From: Cruorifilaria tuberocauda
Lineage: Eukaryota; Nematoda; Chromadorea; Rhabditida; Onchocercidae
Assembly (NCBI GenBank): GCA_013365365.1
Contig: JABVXU010000223.1
Location: forward strand, 1 to 64,000
Length of the DNA: 64,000 bases
Reading direction: 5' to 3'
Shown: piece by piece, positions 46,501 through 61,500 of the stretch
Layout: every line of letters begins with the position of its first letter
Position numbering within the stretch: position 1 is the first letter of the stretch
Notes under the pieces: model-generated
The model's input: the letters and a program-made list of their open reading frames with translations, nothing else
What the model was told of the DNA's origin: nothing
Databases searched by the model: none
Made by a program: the position numbers and the translations under genes

Positions 46501-49500
46501 AATTTTAATTGAATTTATTATTTACCTTACATTTTTCCATTTCTTTTTTCATTTCATCTCGTTCAGATCTAGCCAATTGAACATCCTGTTGCAATGCTTG
46601 GGTTTGCACATCAACATCCACTAACAAACGCTCATTTTCCTCATGTACTTCACGCAATTCCTTTCGCAGTTTTACGATTTCATCATGCTGTATACTAAAA
46701 CTTATTTAATTGATGAAAATGCGAGAATATAACCACTTACTACAAGTGTTCCAAGATTTTCTTCCGCTGCTTTTCTTATGGAACAAAAATATGGACAAAG
46801 TTAATTATATTGTAGCACCTTTCCACCCGCAAAATGGACTTTTTTCCAAATGATTCCAGATGAAACTTGAAAATTTAAGTACTTCGACTTGAAGTTAGCG
46901 AGAATTAAAAAAAAGATGAACCTAATCTCATCGCGAGCTGATTGCAATGAAGTAGCTAAAGTGAGCACTTCATCTTCCAAGCTTGCTTTTGCTAACAACT
47001 TCGCATTATCAGCTTTAAATGTTTCGAGGGTTTTGTTCGTATCAACTAAAGCAGAGCGAAATTCTTCAAGTTCCTTCGCCAGTATTTCACATTTCTTTTC
47101 ATATTTCTCGCTGAATTCAAAAATATGGTAATGTAAGTAAAAGTGAGAAGAAAATTTTCGCTTTTAGAAAGTAATTAAAGTGGTACTCAAGATGCAAAAT
47201 CCGTTCCGTTAGTAAACTTGTCTTACCTCGTTTCTTGACTCTTCCTCATTTCCTCTTCGACCATTAACAGACGCCTACTTTGTTTTTCTTCGTCAATTTC
47301 TCGAATTTTCAATTTTTCTTGGAGAGAACGAACTTCCTCCTCCAGTTCATCAATAGTTTCTCGAGTAGAACGTTCTGCTTCCTGAAAACAAAGTTCAGAA
47401 AGTAACTTCCCAATAAAATCCTGAAAACATTCAAATATGTATCACGCATTCGTTTCTTCAGTTTATACAGTATCTAGTTTAGATTCATCATTCTCAAACT
47501 GTGAAGTTAATTATAATAATCCTGAAACTTATTATTAACTTGAAGAATATATTAAATCCATACTCTTTGGTTGAATTTGAAAACAACAAAAATTTAAAAG
47601 AGCACCAATAAATAGGAATTGAATTAAATGAGAGATAAAGTACATAGTTAATTTATAAGACTATTTTACCCACATCAGCATCTGTTTCAGCTTTTTCCAG
47701 ATCCGCAGCCTGAGCGGCTATTTTACAGTTCGCCTGTCTCAATTCTTCGCGCAATAGCTGCATCTGGAATGTTTCTCAGTAGATCATTTCAACTATTTAT
47801 TTTTATCGAACAACTGATTCAACTGATTATTTTTTTATTAGCAGCTCTTTCAACTGTTTATTTTTTATCGGGGTACTACCGTGACAACTCTAAATTCATG
47901 TCTCTCTTCATGGTCATCTGCAGTACTATACACATTTAAACTTTTTACAACTTCTATTAATATTCACAAACATGTTGTGTAATTTGAGTAAATTAGTAAA
48001 TTGAAAAATTTTTTTGCTTAGTCGTATTAATACAACAGAAAAAAACAAAAAAATATATATAATTAAATCAAATGTAACTTCTTATTGCGCTGGAATGATC
48101 AAAATAAGAACCAATTCAGTTTCAAACATTACCTGATCATCATATTTATTAGTTTGCATTCTTAAAACTTTTAATTCCTCTTCCAGATTAGCGATTTTTA
48201 ATTGACAGCTTTTTGTTTCCTGTTCTGCCTCTCGTGTTCGCATTTCTTCCAATTCTAAACTCTGCTTCAAATTCTAAAATAAAAGAAATAAAGCACTTAA
48301 TTACTCTACTGCATTGTTTGAAAACATGCCTTAATTTATGTAATAAATTAATTGAGAAAATTAGCTACTTCGACTCAAAAAATCGAAAAAAAGCTAAAAT
48401 ACAATAAAAATCTGTCTTATTATTGGCAAAAATAAAAAAAGCCTAATTCCTCTGCCCAATGCTAAATCCCTTTCTAGACAGCATATTAACAAATATAATA
48501 AATATAATTGTACATGAAGATGACGAAAATTTGTTGATAAAGTTTCAAAAAACGTAAAAACTAACAACAAATTTCGCTTCTTGCAGTCTTATTTCTTCGT
48601 CAAATTTCTTTCTAGCATCTGTAAGAGCGTCGTTTTCCCCTGTGAGTTTTGCTTGTAAATCCTTTTGCAAAGTACCGTATCTGGATTAAGAAAACATCAT
48701 ATATAAAAAGCTACATCATCACTCATTTACAAAATTGCATTTAAATTTGCCAAGTACGGCCCATCGTTTACAATTGATGTCACTGCTTAAATCAATGAAG
48801 TCAATGTAAATTGCATGTAAAAGCAAGAGAAATTCAGAATACCCACGTTCTATTAGCAACAAGGGAATTAACTTACTTTTTAGTACTTATATTGTTTTGA
48901 AAAGAATATATGAATTATCATCATTAGCATGATTATATCCGATTTAAGCTTCAATAAGACGCTCATATACCAAATAATTGCTCCGGGTCTATCAGGATTG
49001 GCAACATTTTGGAAAATGCAACAATGTATATGGTAAAAAGTCCACAAAGGAAATATCCGAAAACCAGAAGGACCGATGTTTCTTGCGAATATCAATTACG
49101 AGAAAGAAAAAGAACAACAATGTTGTAAATAACATTTCGTACTAAATGCATTTATCATCAAAATATTGAAAACATACTTTGCCTCACATCCTGCCAAATT
49201 TTTCTCGCTTTCCTCCAACTGTTTACTTATTTTTTCTGCATCTAATTTATATTTCTCCAAAATCTCCTGAAGCTGTGAAATTTCGTGTTTTTCTTAAATA
49301 ATAAGACTGAGCAAGATAAACTTTCTTTAAGCTTTAAGTCTTCCTAATTCAAATGAAATTTCTCAAAGCATCTTGAAATGTAGTCCATAAATAAACTTTC
49401 ATTAAAGTCAATGCTAACATTATATGAAATTCTTCATAAATCTAAATTAAAGATTTGAACTTACAACTTCTTAGCTGGAGAAGTTAGATAACAGAATTAT

Positions 49501-52500
49501 GTTAAAAATAAAGCTTGCTTACACTGTTCTGTATGAATTCTGCTTCCCTTTTCTGCATATTTTCCAATGCGGAATCCAATTCGCTTTGTAACCTTTTAAT
49601 TTCCTAAATTTCAGGGAAATTCATTATAGCAAGTTTTCAGATTAGAGTGCTTTAATGACTTGTAAATGACATACAGTAGTCTGCTTGAACAATTCAGCTT
49701 CTTTCTTTCTTAAATCTTCTTGCACTGATTCCAATTCGCTTTGAAGTTTCTAAATCAAATGAAAAAGAAATGCTACCACAAAAGAAAATTTTCTATGTTT
49801 TAATAAATGCTTTTAAAAATGAATTTTATGGTTGAACCAAAAATAATATGCTATCTTATTCTTATATCCTTTTGAAGATAAAAAAATTCATATTTAAGCT
49901 AAATTAATACTAAAAAACTATAGCACTCTATATAGTCTAAAGAAATTATGATTCTAATAAGGTCTGATTTTCTAGGAAATTAATACAGCTGCAACTATTT
50001 TTACAGAAACACTCCATTCCTTATTATAGAAACTTCGGTTCGTAAAGAGATGTTTACTTTTTCATTCTCTAATTTCATCTCCTCAATTTCAAGAACGCGT
50101 CTCTTGACTTCACTCCTGATCTCATCAATTTGTCCCCGCATTTCCTCATTTTCCACTGTTAATCGGGTTATCATAGCTTCGTCAGCTTCATTTGTCTTGG
50201 TATCCTGAAAAGAATACATTTGCTAATGGAAATTTAAAAAAGGATATAAAAAGCAATAATAAATAATAAAATAATAATAAAATGTTATTTACCTGTTTGG
50301 CAAGCATTAAACTTTGCAGTGCAGCTGATTTCATCTGTAAATCACGCTGCAATTCCTCAATATTACTCTCTAGTTGGATCTTCTCGTTATTCATAATCAA
50401 ACGAAGTCTTTTTGATTCGTCTTGAGCATTTTCTACTTCCCGACTCTTACACCGCACTTCCTCTTGCAGGTTGTGCACGTCTGTATTAAGTTGCGACTGA
50501 GTATCCTAAATTCTTAGCAATATTTGACATGAGATATCTTACATATCGCAACATTCTTATTTATAGTTATTAAAATCAAAAGTTTTGTAAATTATTTGAA
50601 TAATAGTTTGTAAACATTTTCGCAATAAAAAAACTACCCTGACCTAATTCTTATTTACAAAATATATTTTATTGCCTTAATACCCTATGAAACTTGGTAT
50701 ATCCATTAGTAACTTCTTATTTTCCTGAAAAAAAGATGTAGAAAACATGGAGATCAAAACTAACCAGAATATCGGCAATTTGCTTCTTTAACTTTTCATT
50801 CTCATCTCTCAATACATTACTTTCCTGATGCTCTGAACTATCTCGATTTGCATTTGCTAACTGCGCTATTAAACTATTGATCTGAAATTAAAAATAATGA
50901 ATTCTTCGATTATAAATGAATTTTAACTATTCCTCTTCTATTCTTTCACATTCCATAATAACGACAAATTTTCTAACATAATATTAAAATTATTACATAT
51001 TGAGAACCTGACCGACTAACAATGATATTTCGAAAATGGACCATTAATTTGTATGTAATTTGTTTTACTCCGTTGGATTTTCAACTATATCCTACCTGCT
51101 ATGATAGAAGGCTTGAAAGAAAAACATAAACAATGCATTGCTAGATATCATCCTTTGTTCAACTGGAAGCAAACTCCCAGAAAAAAAGCTATGAATAACA
51201 ACAATACCTGCATAAAAAGCTCCTGTTTCTCGGCCTGCTCTCGATCCAACTGCATAGTCAGTTCCCGTTTTTGGCCTTGTAACATCTGGACATCCATTGG
51301 TTGCTTCGCTTCCAACACCCGCTTCTGATTTTCCCATTGCTGCCTCAAATATCAGTGTTCATCTTTGCTTGAAAAAATAATTATGGAAATTCTTCCATAA
51401 AGATATACAAAATTTCATCCTAAGTAACTAAAACTCTACTTCTAGTGATTTAACAGCTTCAGCTGAATCGGTCTTCTTCGCTTACTTGGATCATTACCTT
51501 TATCGAGCTTAGAATTCAAAATGACATTTTAGGTTTTTTAAAAATCGGAAATCAGATTCATAAATGCATTATTACATAACCGAAAAACATAATAATTTAA
51601 TTAAATATAATCTAAATTAAAAAAAATTTATAGGTTTATAGGTTAACGAAAAGTAACAAAATCCTTTACCGCTCTCTCTCGAGTTTTTCCACCTTCTTTT
51701 TCAGCGAATCGCATTCCGAAGTACGCTCTTTAAGAACTTTCTGCAAACGGAATATTTTTGAAATTCAAAAAAGATTTTTCAATTTCATCCAGCTCAAAAT
51801 GTAATTTTAAATGCTACTTCACAAATCTTTCTGTAAGCAATTGTTATTTAAAGAAATATGATAAGTGACCACACCTAAAAATGAAGAAGTATTATCAATT
51901 GTGGCCAGCACTATTCCTCCGATATTACTGTGCTTATAATCAGAATATAGAGATTGAAAGAGATAAAATCTGCGCATTCATTTAAGAATCATTTTGGCAA
52001 AATGAATATTCATTAATTTAGAATGTGCTATAAGTTATTATTATTCCTTTGATTTAATTTTTAAAGGAATTATTGAGAAAATTCCTCGTTCACCCGGTTA
52101 AGATTGGATTTCAATCATTTCTGATCTATAATTTAGGCATACCTGCATGTCAAGATTTTCATTTTTTAAAGGAATTTAATTTTATCTGTTTGTTTCACAA
52201 GTTTAAATTGAAAATTCAAAATATGTTCTTTTTCACTTGCTTCAACTATTCGATTAACTTGTATTCCAGTCAGTAAAGTAAAGATCCTTAAAAAAAGGAT
52301 TGTTTTGAAAAAATTTTAATTCTTTATTGATATATTCACTACTGAAATTCCTATCAACTTTGTAAAATTGAAATGTGAAATGAAGCTTATCATCTTCTCA
52401 GAAATACTGATCATTATTTGAGTAATATTAATAATCAAATAATGGCTAGCGTCACTCAGCAACATCTTAATGAATCCATCCATAAACGTAGATCATAATT

Positions 52501-55500
52501 TCTTTTCAGAAATATTTATCTTTTCCTTCCTTCATATAAGGAAATCAGATTAATTTTTTCGTAAATTGGTGGAAAAGTTAAAATATTCTTAGATCGGGAA
52601 TAGTAACGCAAGGAAAATGTAATTTGAATAATGAATGGTGAAGAGATTCTAATAATGATAAATCTGAGAATTAGCACATTTCAAATCCGTCTATATCGTC
52701 ACTTATGCTAATTATTTTTGTATTTAGTTCAATGAAATGTAGAGGATATGATCTGTTATTACCTGTAATATTTCGACATCAGTTGTATTCATTCCAAAAT
52801 ATTTCTTCTAATATAGTTTCTTATTTATAAATCGATTTGACAAAAACTTTTCAGAGCATGCATAAACTTAATACTGCAGATCTGTGAAACAATATATTGG
52901 GTGATTATTTCACCTGTAAAAATCATTAACAGATGAAACCACCTGAACCAAAAGCCAAGTTTCCAGTACTACTGGTTACTGGGAGGTCTGATCGAATCTT
53001 GAATTAAAATTAAGAATTCACTATAATATTTGGCTAATTTATAATCTAAAATATGCTAAAAAGAAGAAACTATCCGGAATGGACCAGTAGAAACTGAATT
53101 TTGGCACAAAACCATAACACGATATAACTACAAATCAGATTACAAATCGATTTACAATTTATATATTAAAACAAGTAATCAATTCGGTTGATTAACTCTA
53201 TCGAATCAAACTGTGTAATCACGCTCTTTTTTTTCTCAGATAACTTATTACTCCTTCATATTTTAATGAAGGAGTAATATAATTTAAAGAAATAGCGAAA
53301 TATCGACATTTTAAATTAAAGGCTGACGATCAAATTTTCAAAAATTTCAACATTGTTGAGAGAAGCCAACTAACTTTTCTTGATCTACCCAGATTTCATG
53401 GAAGATTTGAAAAGTTTCAAAAGTGATGAAGATTTAAAAAGTTTCAAAAGTGAAGACTAGGAAATAAAACACATTGCGATGAAAGATTTAAAAGTGTTTC
53501 ATGAGAGAAAGTAATGAGATTGCAGTAAACATATTTTTCAAAATAATCACATGCGATAATCATTCTCCTACAATGAAAAACATTAATCAGTTACTAAAAA
53601 AACCAATTATCAATGTTAAAAATAATCTCATGCTAAAAGCCGGAATTTCGCAGTAATTCCAAAAAATGATCAGTAATGAATATATATCTAGTCATCATTA
53701 TTTTAGAAACTACTGATATCATTTATAACACAAAACGCAAAGTATTAAATTTGTGAATTATTTATTAAATTATATTGTAGAAAATATTAATCATAAAAAT
53801 TGTCAGTTCGATGACTAATAATTGCTTTTATGAAATTTGTAACTCATTTAGTCGAGAATGCAACTTATATGATTAATTACCATTTTTTGCCCTAAATATC
53901 AGCATGATCATCAGTCGTCTAATTGTATCACCAGTTTACAATTGAAAAATTTTGTTTAAATAACAATGAATTCACCTTTTGTTTATCAGTTAAATTATTT
54001 ACTATACGGATTATTCATTAACAACCACACACTAAGATGACGTATATAATAATTTTCTTCTGAAGATAATTAATTATTATCAAATGAGGAAATGAATTCT
54101 CCCCGATTGCTCCTACCCATCATCAATCTTCCATCCAAATTAAACAACTCTTAACTTCAATCATTAATAAATGGAAGAATTCTTCATCAACTGATAGAAA
54201 TTAACACCGCAAATATTCCAACAAAAGGATAAATCTTACAAATAATCTGCTTTTGAAATTATCCAATTCAAAACTTTAAAAAATGGAAAAAATTGCGAGT
54301 TTTTCAATTATTTGAAAATCTTATTTCTTTGTTATTATAAATTCAAAAACTTTCGGCACTTGGTGATTTTGTCCAAAATATTTTAAAACAGTTTCAAAAT
54401 TTGATAAAATTTTTCTCGAAAAATATTAAAGAATATATAAATAGTATCATGATTATCTGTTTGTGTGCAATTATTTGAGATGACTAAAAATACTTTCTGA
54501 CGGATGAGAAGAAATAATAAGAAACGACTTTAGGCATGAGAATTTTGTACCTCTCAAAATTAGACTACGCAAATCGATCACTTCTACAAAAAAGAGACGC
54601 GAACAGCAACGTACTACAACATCGATTTTCAATCATAAAACGGACAGCATAATTATCATCTAGCATATATAACTTCTTTTCTAGAAAATTTTACTGAAAG
54701 TTAGTAGTAATAAAATGATTGGTAAGAAATTATATGAAAAAATTATGCAAATATTATAGATAGGAATGTCAGAGGAAAGTGAGAAACAATGAAAGGGCAG
54801 TGATAGCTTCTCATTGCTCCTGCTCTTCGTTATGGACCACCGACACTATCTTGTACTGTCACAATAAGTGGAAAACAAGTTTTCCAAGTGACACTCCGTC
54901 CTCTTTTTAAATTCTCACTATATGTCGTTTACAGTTACATTCCTCTTTCTATGTAATGTACAGATAAGCTAGATAAGCTTTCAGCGTTGGAATACTAGCA
55001 AACACGGATAATGCTTCAGTCAACAGACCTATTTATGCGATGTGTTACGTAACAAACATTTAAAAGATTGCTCACCTGTTCCTCATGTCTAAAATATTTT
55101 TATTCAAGAAAAAAATCTTCACATTTTGTCATTATCACTGAAACTAATCAATCAATCAGTACAAGCATCTGACATTTCATTTATACATATTATAATCTCT
55201 TCACTGATATTAAACTAATTTCCGTTGATAATTTATAACTGGATAATCTAAAATTAAAATGAAGTGGATCGTAGGTGAGCATAAATGGAATAGAACACTT
55301 AAATTTTGAGTGAAAAGATTTGAAGAATGAAAGTTGCCAATAAAGGATAGGAGAAAATTACCATTATAGGAGATTAATGATCTACATGGCATCATTTTAG
55401 AATATACTAATGGCACATTCGTATAAAATGGATGACCTTAAAGTAAAAATAATTCGTTCCCATCATTATATCACGATTTTCAATGGTGGCATCTAATTTA

Positions 55501-58500
55501 TCTTTTTTTCTCTAAAGTTTAGCAAACAGTTTGATGAAAACTATTATCTGAGGAAACTTGCCAGCATCTTGTATAAAGCTCTCAGGTAACCCATTTGGTC
55601 TGGTCCGATTTAGGGTATCTGTACTGTAATTTCGACTTGAAGTTCTAAAATAGAAGTTCTGAAAGAGCTTATCAATGTGAAATCCAGAAAGATAAATTTG
55701 ATATCCGAGAAATTTGCCCAGCAAAATTATAACACTGAAATATTCTTCCGAATTTTTCATAAAAGCAATAAAATATAGATAACACAGAATTATTTTCAAA
55801 TATGTAATGAAATCACAACCTAACCATTTTTTCAACTTAAAAAGTTGTAACCACTGGCTAAAGTGAAAACTGTTTCCGGATCTATTGATATACATGGAGT
55901 GAATTTCCGAAATATTTTAAAACATTATCAGAAAAATATTATGTCGTAATCTTGAAAATACAAAACTTCAAATTTTTCAGACGTCCTCCAAATCATTACA
56001 AATTCCTGATAATGTTTTTCAAAAAATTTTAGAATTAATATATTGACAAAGTGATATGAATTGGCAAAGGCTCAGAAGGAAAAATTAGTTTTAGAGGAAC
56101 TAGTATGATTACGGTAATCGTGATTTATGGTTGATATAGACTTTTGAATTTTTGCGAATCAAAAGATGTCTATTTGTGAGCAACTTTCAATAGTTCTTCT
56201 TATGATATGCTTTCAACTGACCGATTTTCACTATAGGGAGAAAAAAAAAACGGAAAAAAATTGTCAATAATGTTGTGAACGAACTAACAATTTGATGATC
56301 AAAATTCAAATATTCTGTAGCTGTAAATAATAAAAATAAATCAATTTAAAAAACTTGAATAGAGAACTAAATTATCACAAAAAAATAGATAAAATCTGTT
56401 AAATTGGAAAGAAAAAAAACGACTTCAGTGCAGAAAAAATACATAAAAAATTTGAATTATACTGATTGTATCGGAGCAATTCCTTCTCGTAGAAAATAAA
56501 TTACTTGCTGTACATGGAAGAAATCTGAAAGATCATATTAGAAGATTTTTATTTTCTCCAAAAAATTTTTGTCACATTATCTCTAAAATGCAAAAATCAA
56601 CAACCGAGTGAGCATTTTAAAGCACTAAAAACATCTCCTATTTTCCACGGTGGTTTTTTTTAGTAAACTCTTTTAACAAATTATTTTCGAAAAATTTCTT
56701 AAAATGTTAATAATAGGAAAGAAACATTAGTGAAAATGGATTAGAATTAGCAAAGATTTGGGAAAAATGGAAAATTTTCTTCTGCTTACTGATTGAGGAG
56801 CAAAATGATTTGATGGCCGTGATGAATCAACAAATTAAACATCAAGCATTCGAATAGAGACGGATGGTAAATTGATGACAAAAGAATGAGAAAAACCAAG
56901 CAATCGATTGTATGATTATTGTACAATCAATCTATATAAGAACTATTGCTGCTAGAGGAAATAAAACAAACAGTGCTAAATGATAATGATATGAAAACAA
57001 CACTACAGAAACGATATAAAGTGGAACATGATATAAAGTGAAAGATCATGATATAAATGATATAAAGTCAAAGGTTTTATAGTAATGTTAAAGAAGGGTT
57101 AGTCACAATAATGAAGAATAAAATATGACAATGTATCATCGACGACAAAGATATCACTGTCCTAATACCGACATAACAATCATTTACTTTATTTACAATC
57201 TAAAGTGAAAAATTTGAACTCGTTAAAATAATCAACGAATCTTAAGGCCAAAAGTAGTAATGCACTGGCATTTTGTAATTTTCAAGAGGAATTTGTTTTC
57301 TGATGATATCTCTTCATCATAAAGATATACAGATCAAAGATGCTAAGAATGATTAAAATATGTCAGTAGAATTAAAAATATCAATGAATACACAAAAATT
57401 GGAGGCTTTTAATAACATGAATTAGGAATGCTCTGATGCCATGTACCAAAATTAAAAAAAAAAAAGGATTTACAGAAGTAATATATCTCCAGAATGGAAG
57501 TCAATATTGCTTTAATCTTATATAACATCTAATAGAAAACAGATGAAGCACCAGATTAATGAGTGATGAACCAATTTCACTCAAATTTTACCAGCTCTTC
57601 ACCGTCTTTAACAAAATACAGTGTTGATTACAGCAATAAAAACTGCAGCAATTGCAAAATGATTGCAATAATCTTCGGTAATAATTGAAGCAATCATGAT
57701 TACAACTGCATCGTTGGTTCATTAAATAGTGAAAAAATAATTTTTAGGATTTCTTACACGGTTATGATTTCAAAATTATTTGGAGAACTGAACAAACTAG
57801 CGCTTAGCGCCAAATGTTTCGATCTACAGTTATCTTATAGTAAGAATTTTGGATACAAGAAGAAAATGATCGCGTAAATTCAAACTTTGTACCTTGATTT
57901 CGAAAACTTTATAAATCTTTTAAAATTTGTCTCAAATTTAAATTTTTTTCCAAATTTAAAATTTAAAATTTTAAACATTTTATCGACGATATGCTAATAA
58001 ATACAACATTTAAAACATTTACATGTGTAATTTTCGATCTGAACTTTTAAAATCTTAATTTCCACAAATCATCTGGCATGAATGTTCCTGCTGTTCCAAC
58101 ATAATTCCACAAACATCAATCAGATCAACGAAACTCGTAACTCTGGTTTACTAACAGTTAATAAAGTGTATCAAATATTAAAATCGTTGATATTATTTTA
58201 TCATCATTCTACACATTACTTTTTAATGTAATTTGCAAAAGTTCGTGTAACATAATGTCATTCGAATTTTCCAATTCAATAATTCTTATTAGATGAGTCG
58301 AACATCAAAAAATGATCGGAAACTTCCTGAAAACTTTCGCAATCTTTGTGAAGTTTTTAAATTCAGCAGTTAAAGTAATTGCAGACAAAAATTAACACTG
58401 TCTTAAATTAATGGACTTATGGACACATATATATTGATTATAAGATCAGGGTAAAGTATGAGGAAATCCCTAGCATCTACAGTTATCTTATAGTAAGAAT

Positions 58501-61500
58501 TTTGGATACAAGGATCCCTAGCATAAGCTACAGTTATGATTTTTCAGGAAACAACGCTTTTTCTTCATACTTCCTTTCTTCATATTTCTCTTAACTTTTT
58601 AGTCCTATTATAAAAGATACTTAGTTCGAAGGGCAATGGTTTAGATTGGACAGTAGTTGGATCACTATAGGTTAATAAACTTAAAGTTGTTTCTCTTATT
58701 GATGAATTCAGGAATATAATGTATTAAATATATTAAAATGTCAAGAATAAATGTCATAAAATTTACTATTTCATTTTTCATTAATCGTTTATTAAGAAAT
58801 GTTAAAGACCTTTAAAACATGAAATGATTTGCAATATTTCCATAAATAAAAATCATGAAAACATAAACAAGTTAATAACTAATGTTCAGCACCTAACTTT
58901 AAAAGTGCTAATGATTTCTTTTTGATTAAATGCTAAGCAAAAAATCCAATCTAAGAAATGACACTTTTATCAATAATTGATGAAGTTGAGATGTTCAAAA
59001 GTAATCGTTAAAGATGCGACATTCATTTCTTTCTATATACATATAAATTTCAAAAGATGGCTATCATTAGTATAAGCAATGGATAACGAAAATCTTGTAA
59101 GTTCGGTAAGTTTCTGATCCTTTTTTGCTTTTTTCACCATTGGCTTTCAATTAGGAAACTTGTTTTTTATTTTCTTCAGAAGAAAAACATATTTTTTAGA
59201 TGAAATATTCGTCTACTTTGATTTTAAAGATATAGAAAAAAAATCACTCAACAAATTTATGTCTCGCTGTATCTTTACATCAGTACATCCTTTGTGATGA
59301 ATTCATAGCCAAGTTAAGATTTGCAGGAACATATTAAATATACTCTACAACTCAACTTTTTTTTCATATATAGACACAATTTTTTGATTCTAGTCACCTA
59401 AGATATTTGAAAAACATTGAATACTGACTCTGATTCCACCGTATTTTACGTTACTTTTCAAGAATTTTCAAATCACTTTTTAAACATATTTAAAATTTCA
59501 GCTAATTGAGAAAGTTTTTGTAAATGCGATTAATCAATTTGCAGCACATGAATTGGTTTGTCGTTTTGAAAGTTTTTAGGTTCATAGAATTATTTATGAA
59601 TTTATTTATCGAACAAAATCTTTCATAAGCAAATGAAAAGAAGCTGATAACATATCTTCCTTAAGGAAAAAAGGAATCATTTTATAAAGACATAAAAACA
59701 TAAAGGCATTTGGTTAGTATGAGTGACTTTTTGTATTTAGCAATATTATTCTGTAATTTTCAATCCATTCACATATAATCGATATAGAATAAAATAATAA
59801 TAATAATTGGAGAAACATAGAATCAATGAAACTAATAAAATTAGATTAAGCCATTGCTGTCCCATATCGAATAACATGTTTTTCATCACCCTTATATATG
59901 TGCTTCTCTAGTCTGAGTGAATTTTTTTTTGTATCCCACAATATTATATTTGAAATTTTCTCAAATCCTTGATTGTATGAAGATTAGTAACAGAAATCAG
60001 ATACGCATATCAATAATTTGACCCTAAAAAAAATACAAAGAGATCGGTATTGCAGCAGAATGAAGAGAAAATCGATGAAAAGGAAAACGCTAATATACCA
60101 GAAGAGGAAGTGACAGCACAATTTACTGACTTACAACAAGCACGATGTCACTGGATACAACTAGCTAAATTTAATTTACAGGTGTTAATTACACTCTATC
60201 AATTTTTAGTTAAATTTATCATTTAAATTAGTACTAATGATTACGATTGCTAGATTTTTTGGGATGATAAAAATAACATAATTAGTTTGTCCCAAATCTA
60301 TTTATAATACGGATCACTTTTTCAGCTCAAAGTAATTCAGTTAACAATTGCTTATGTAATGGAAAAATTCGAATCGATTAGACTTCTTTGGAGTTTTGGA
60401 AAAAATTACGAAAAGAAGAAACTCTATAGTGACCAAAGATTCCAGTTAGTTTCTTCTACTACTGTGACACAGGATTCACTAAATGGACGAGAACTAACAT
60501 GACTATATTGTCCTGTCTTGCTTGCCAAAAACTGCTAAAAACTAATGGTATGCTTCAGCGATTATTGCGGTAATTTCCAAAAAGCGCTGCAAATGATCAT
60601 GGAATCTGTGGATGAGCCAAGTGTTATGTGTAAATTCATTCGTAAAATCGGCGCTCGACATTTTTTCTACAATGTTTACGAACTACATACTGAGGAAAAG
60701 TTTTTTTGTTAATCAGATCAGATTTTCAGTAATTAAAAAATGCACCGACAATGGAAAGACGTAGCTTTTTGTAATTGAGAATCGAAGAAAAGAAGACAAT
60801 CATGAAAATTGTAACTGAAAGATATTGTTTAATCTGAATAGCATTACTTCCCTTTCAATTTCTCTGTCACTAGTACTGCACTTACCCGATTTAGAGATTG
60901 ACAAAATCAAAATAGTTTCATCGTAGAGATAGCTGATTTAATTTCTCGCAAACTACTAAATCCATCTTTGAAACTTATAGATTTTTTTTCTTAATGATTT
61001 TATTACAGGTAATATTTAAGTCTATGATGACAGCTTTATGTGAAGTGACCAAAGATACTATGGATAAGAAAGAAATGAAAAGTTGGCAAACGGCACGTTA
61101 ATATTAAAAATTAATCTCCCATAACTTTATTCAAAAATAGTTTATCGCTAACGGTAAACCAGCTTTTTATTTAGAAACTGCCGACTGTACTCTCGTTTAA
61201 AATATAAACATTTCATTCTGCTCGAAACTAATGTCACAGCTGTTATAGGATTACTCTAGAATTATGATCTTTTACGGTTATTAGAGGACAAAAACAAAAA
61301 TTTTTAGCCGTTCCGACTTTCCAGATTTCTTAGCTTTTTAGCTTTTAGCTGTTTGCCCAAAAAAATATTGAAAAATATTAATAATGTGCATGAAATTATC
61401 AGTTCCAGTTTTTCGAGAAAATCCAAACACATTTCAACGAAGGACTTGCAAACCAACGACAAAATTACCTTCGAAAATGTATGTCGAAAAATGAAATGAG

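Noticed and set aside
55512..55895. 127-codon minus-strand open frame; its end contains an exon-like piece (RNYSTDTLNRTRPNGLPESF) with a TTTTAG acceptor and a GCAAGT donor
   Set aside because: Its phases (in at phase 2, out at phase 1) do not fit between the phase-0 coiled-coil exons around it, and no other partner exons were found. It is too weak to list as a gene.
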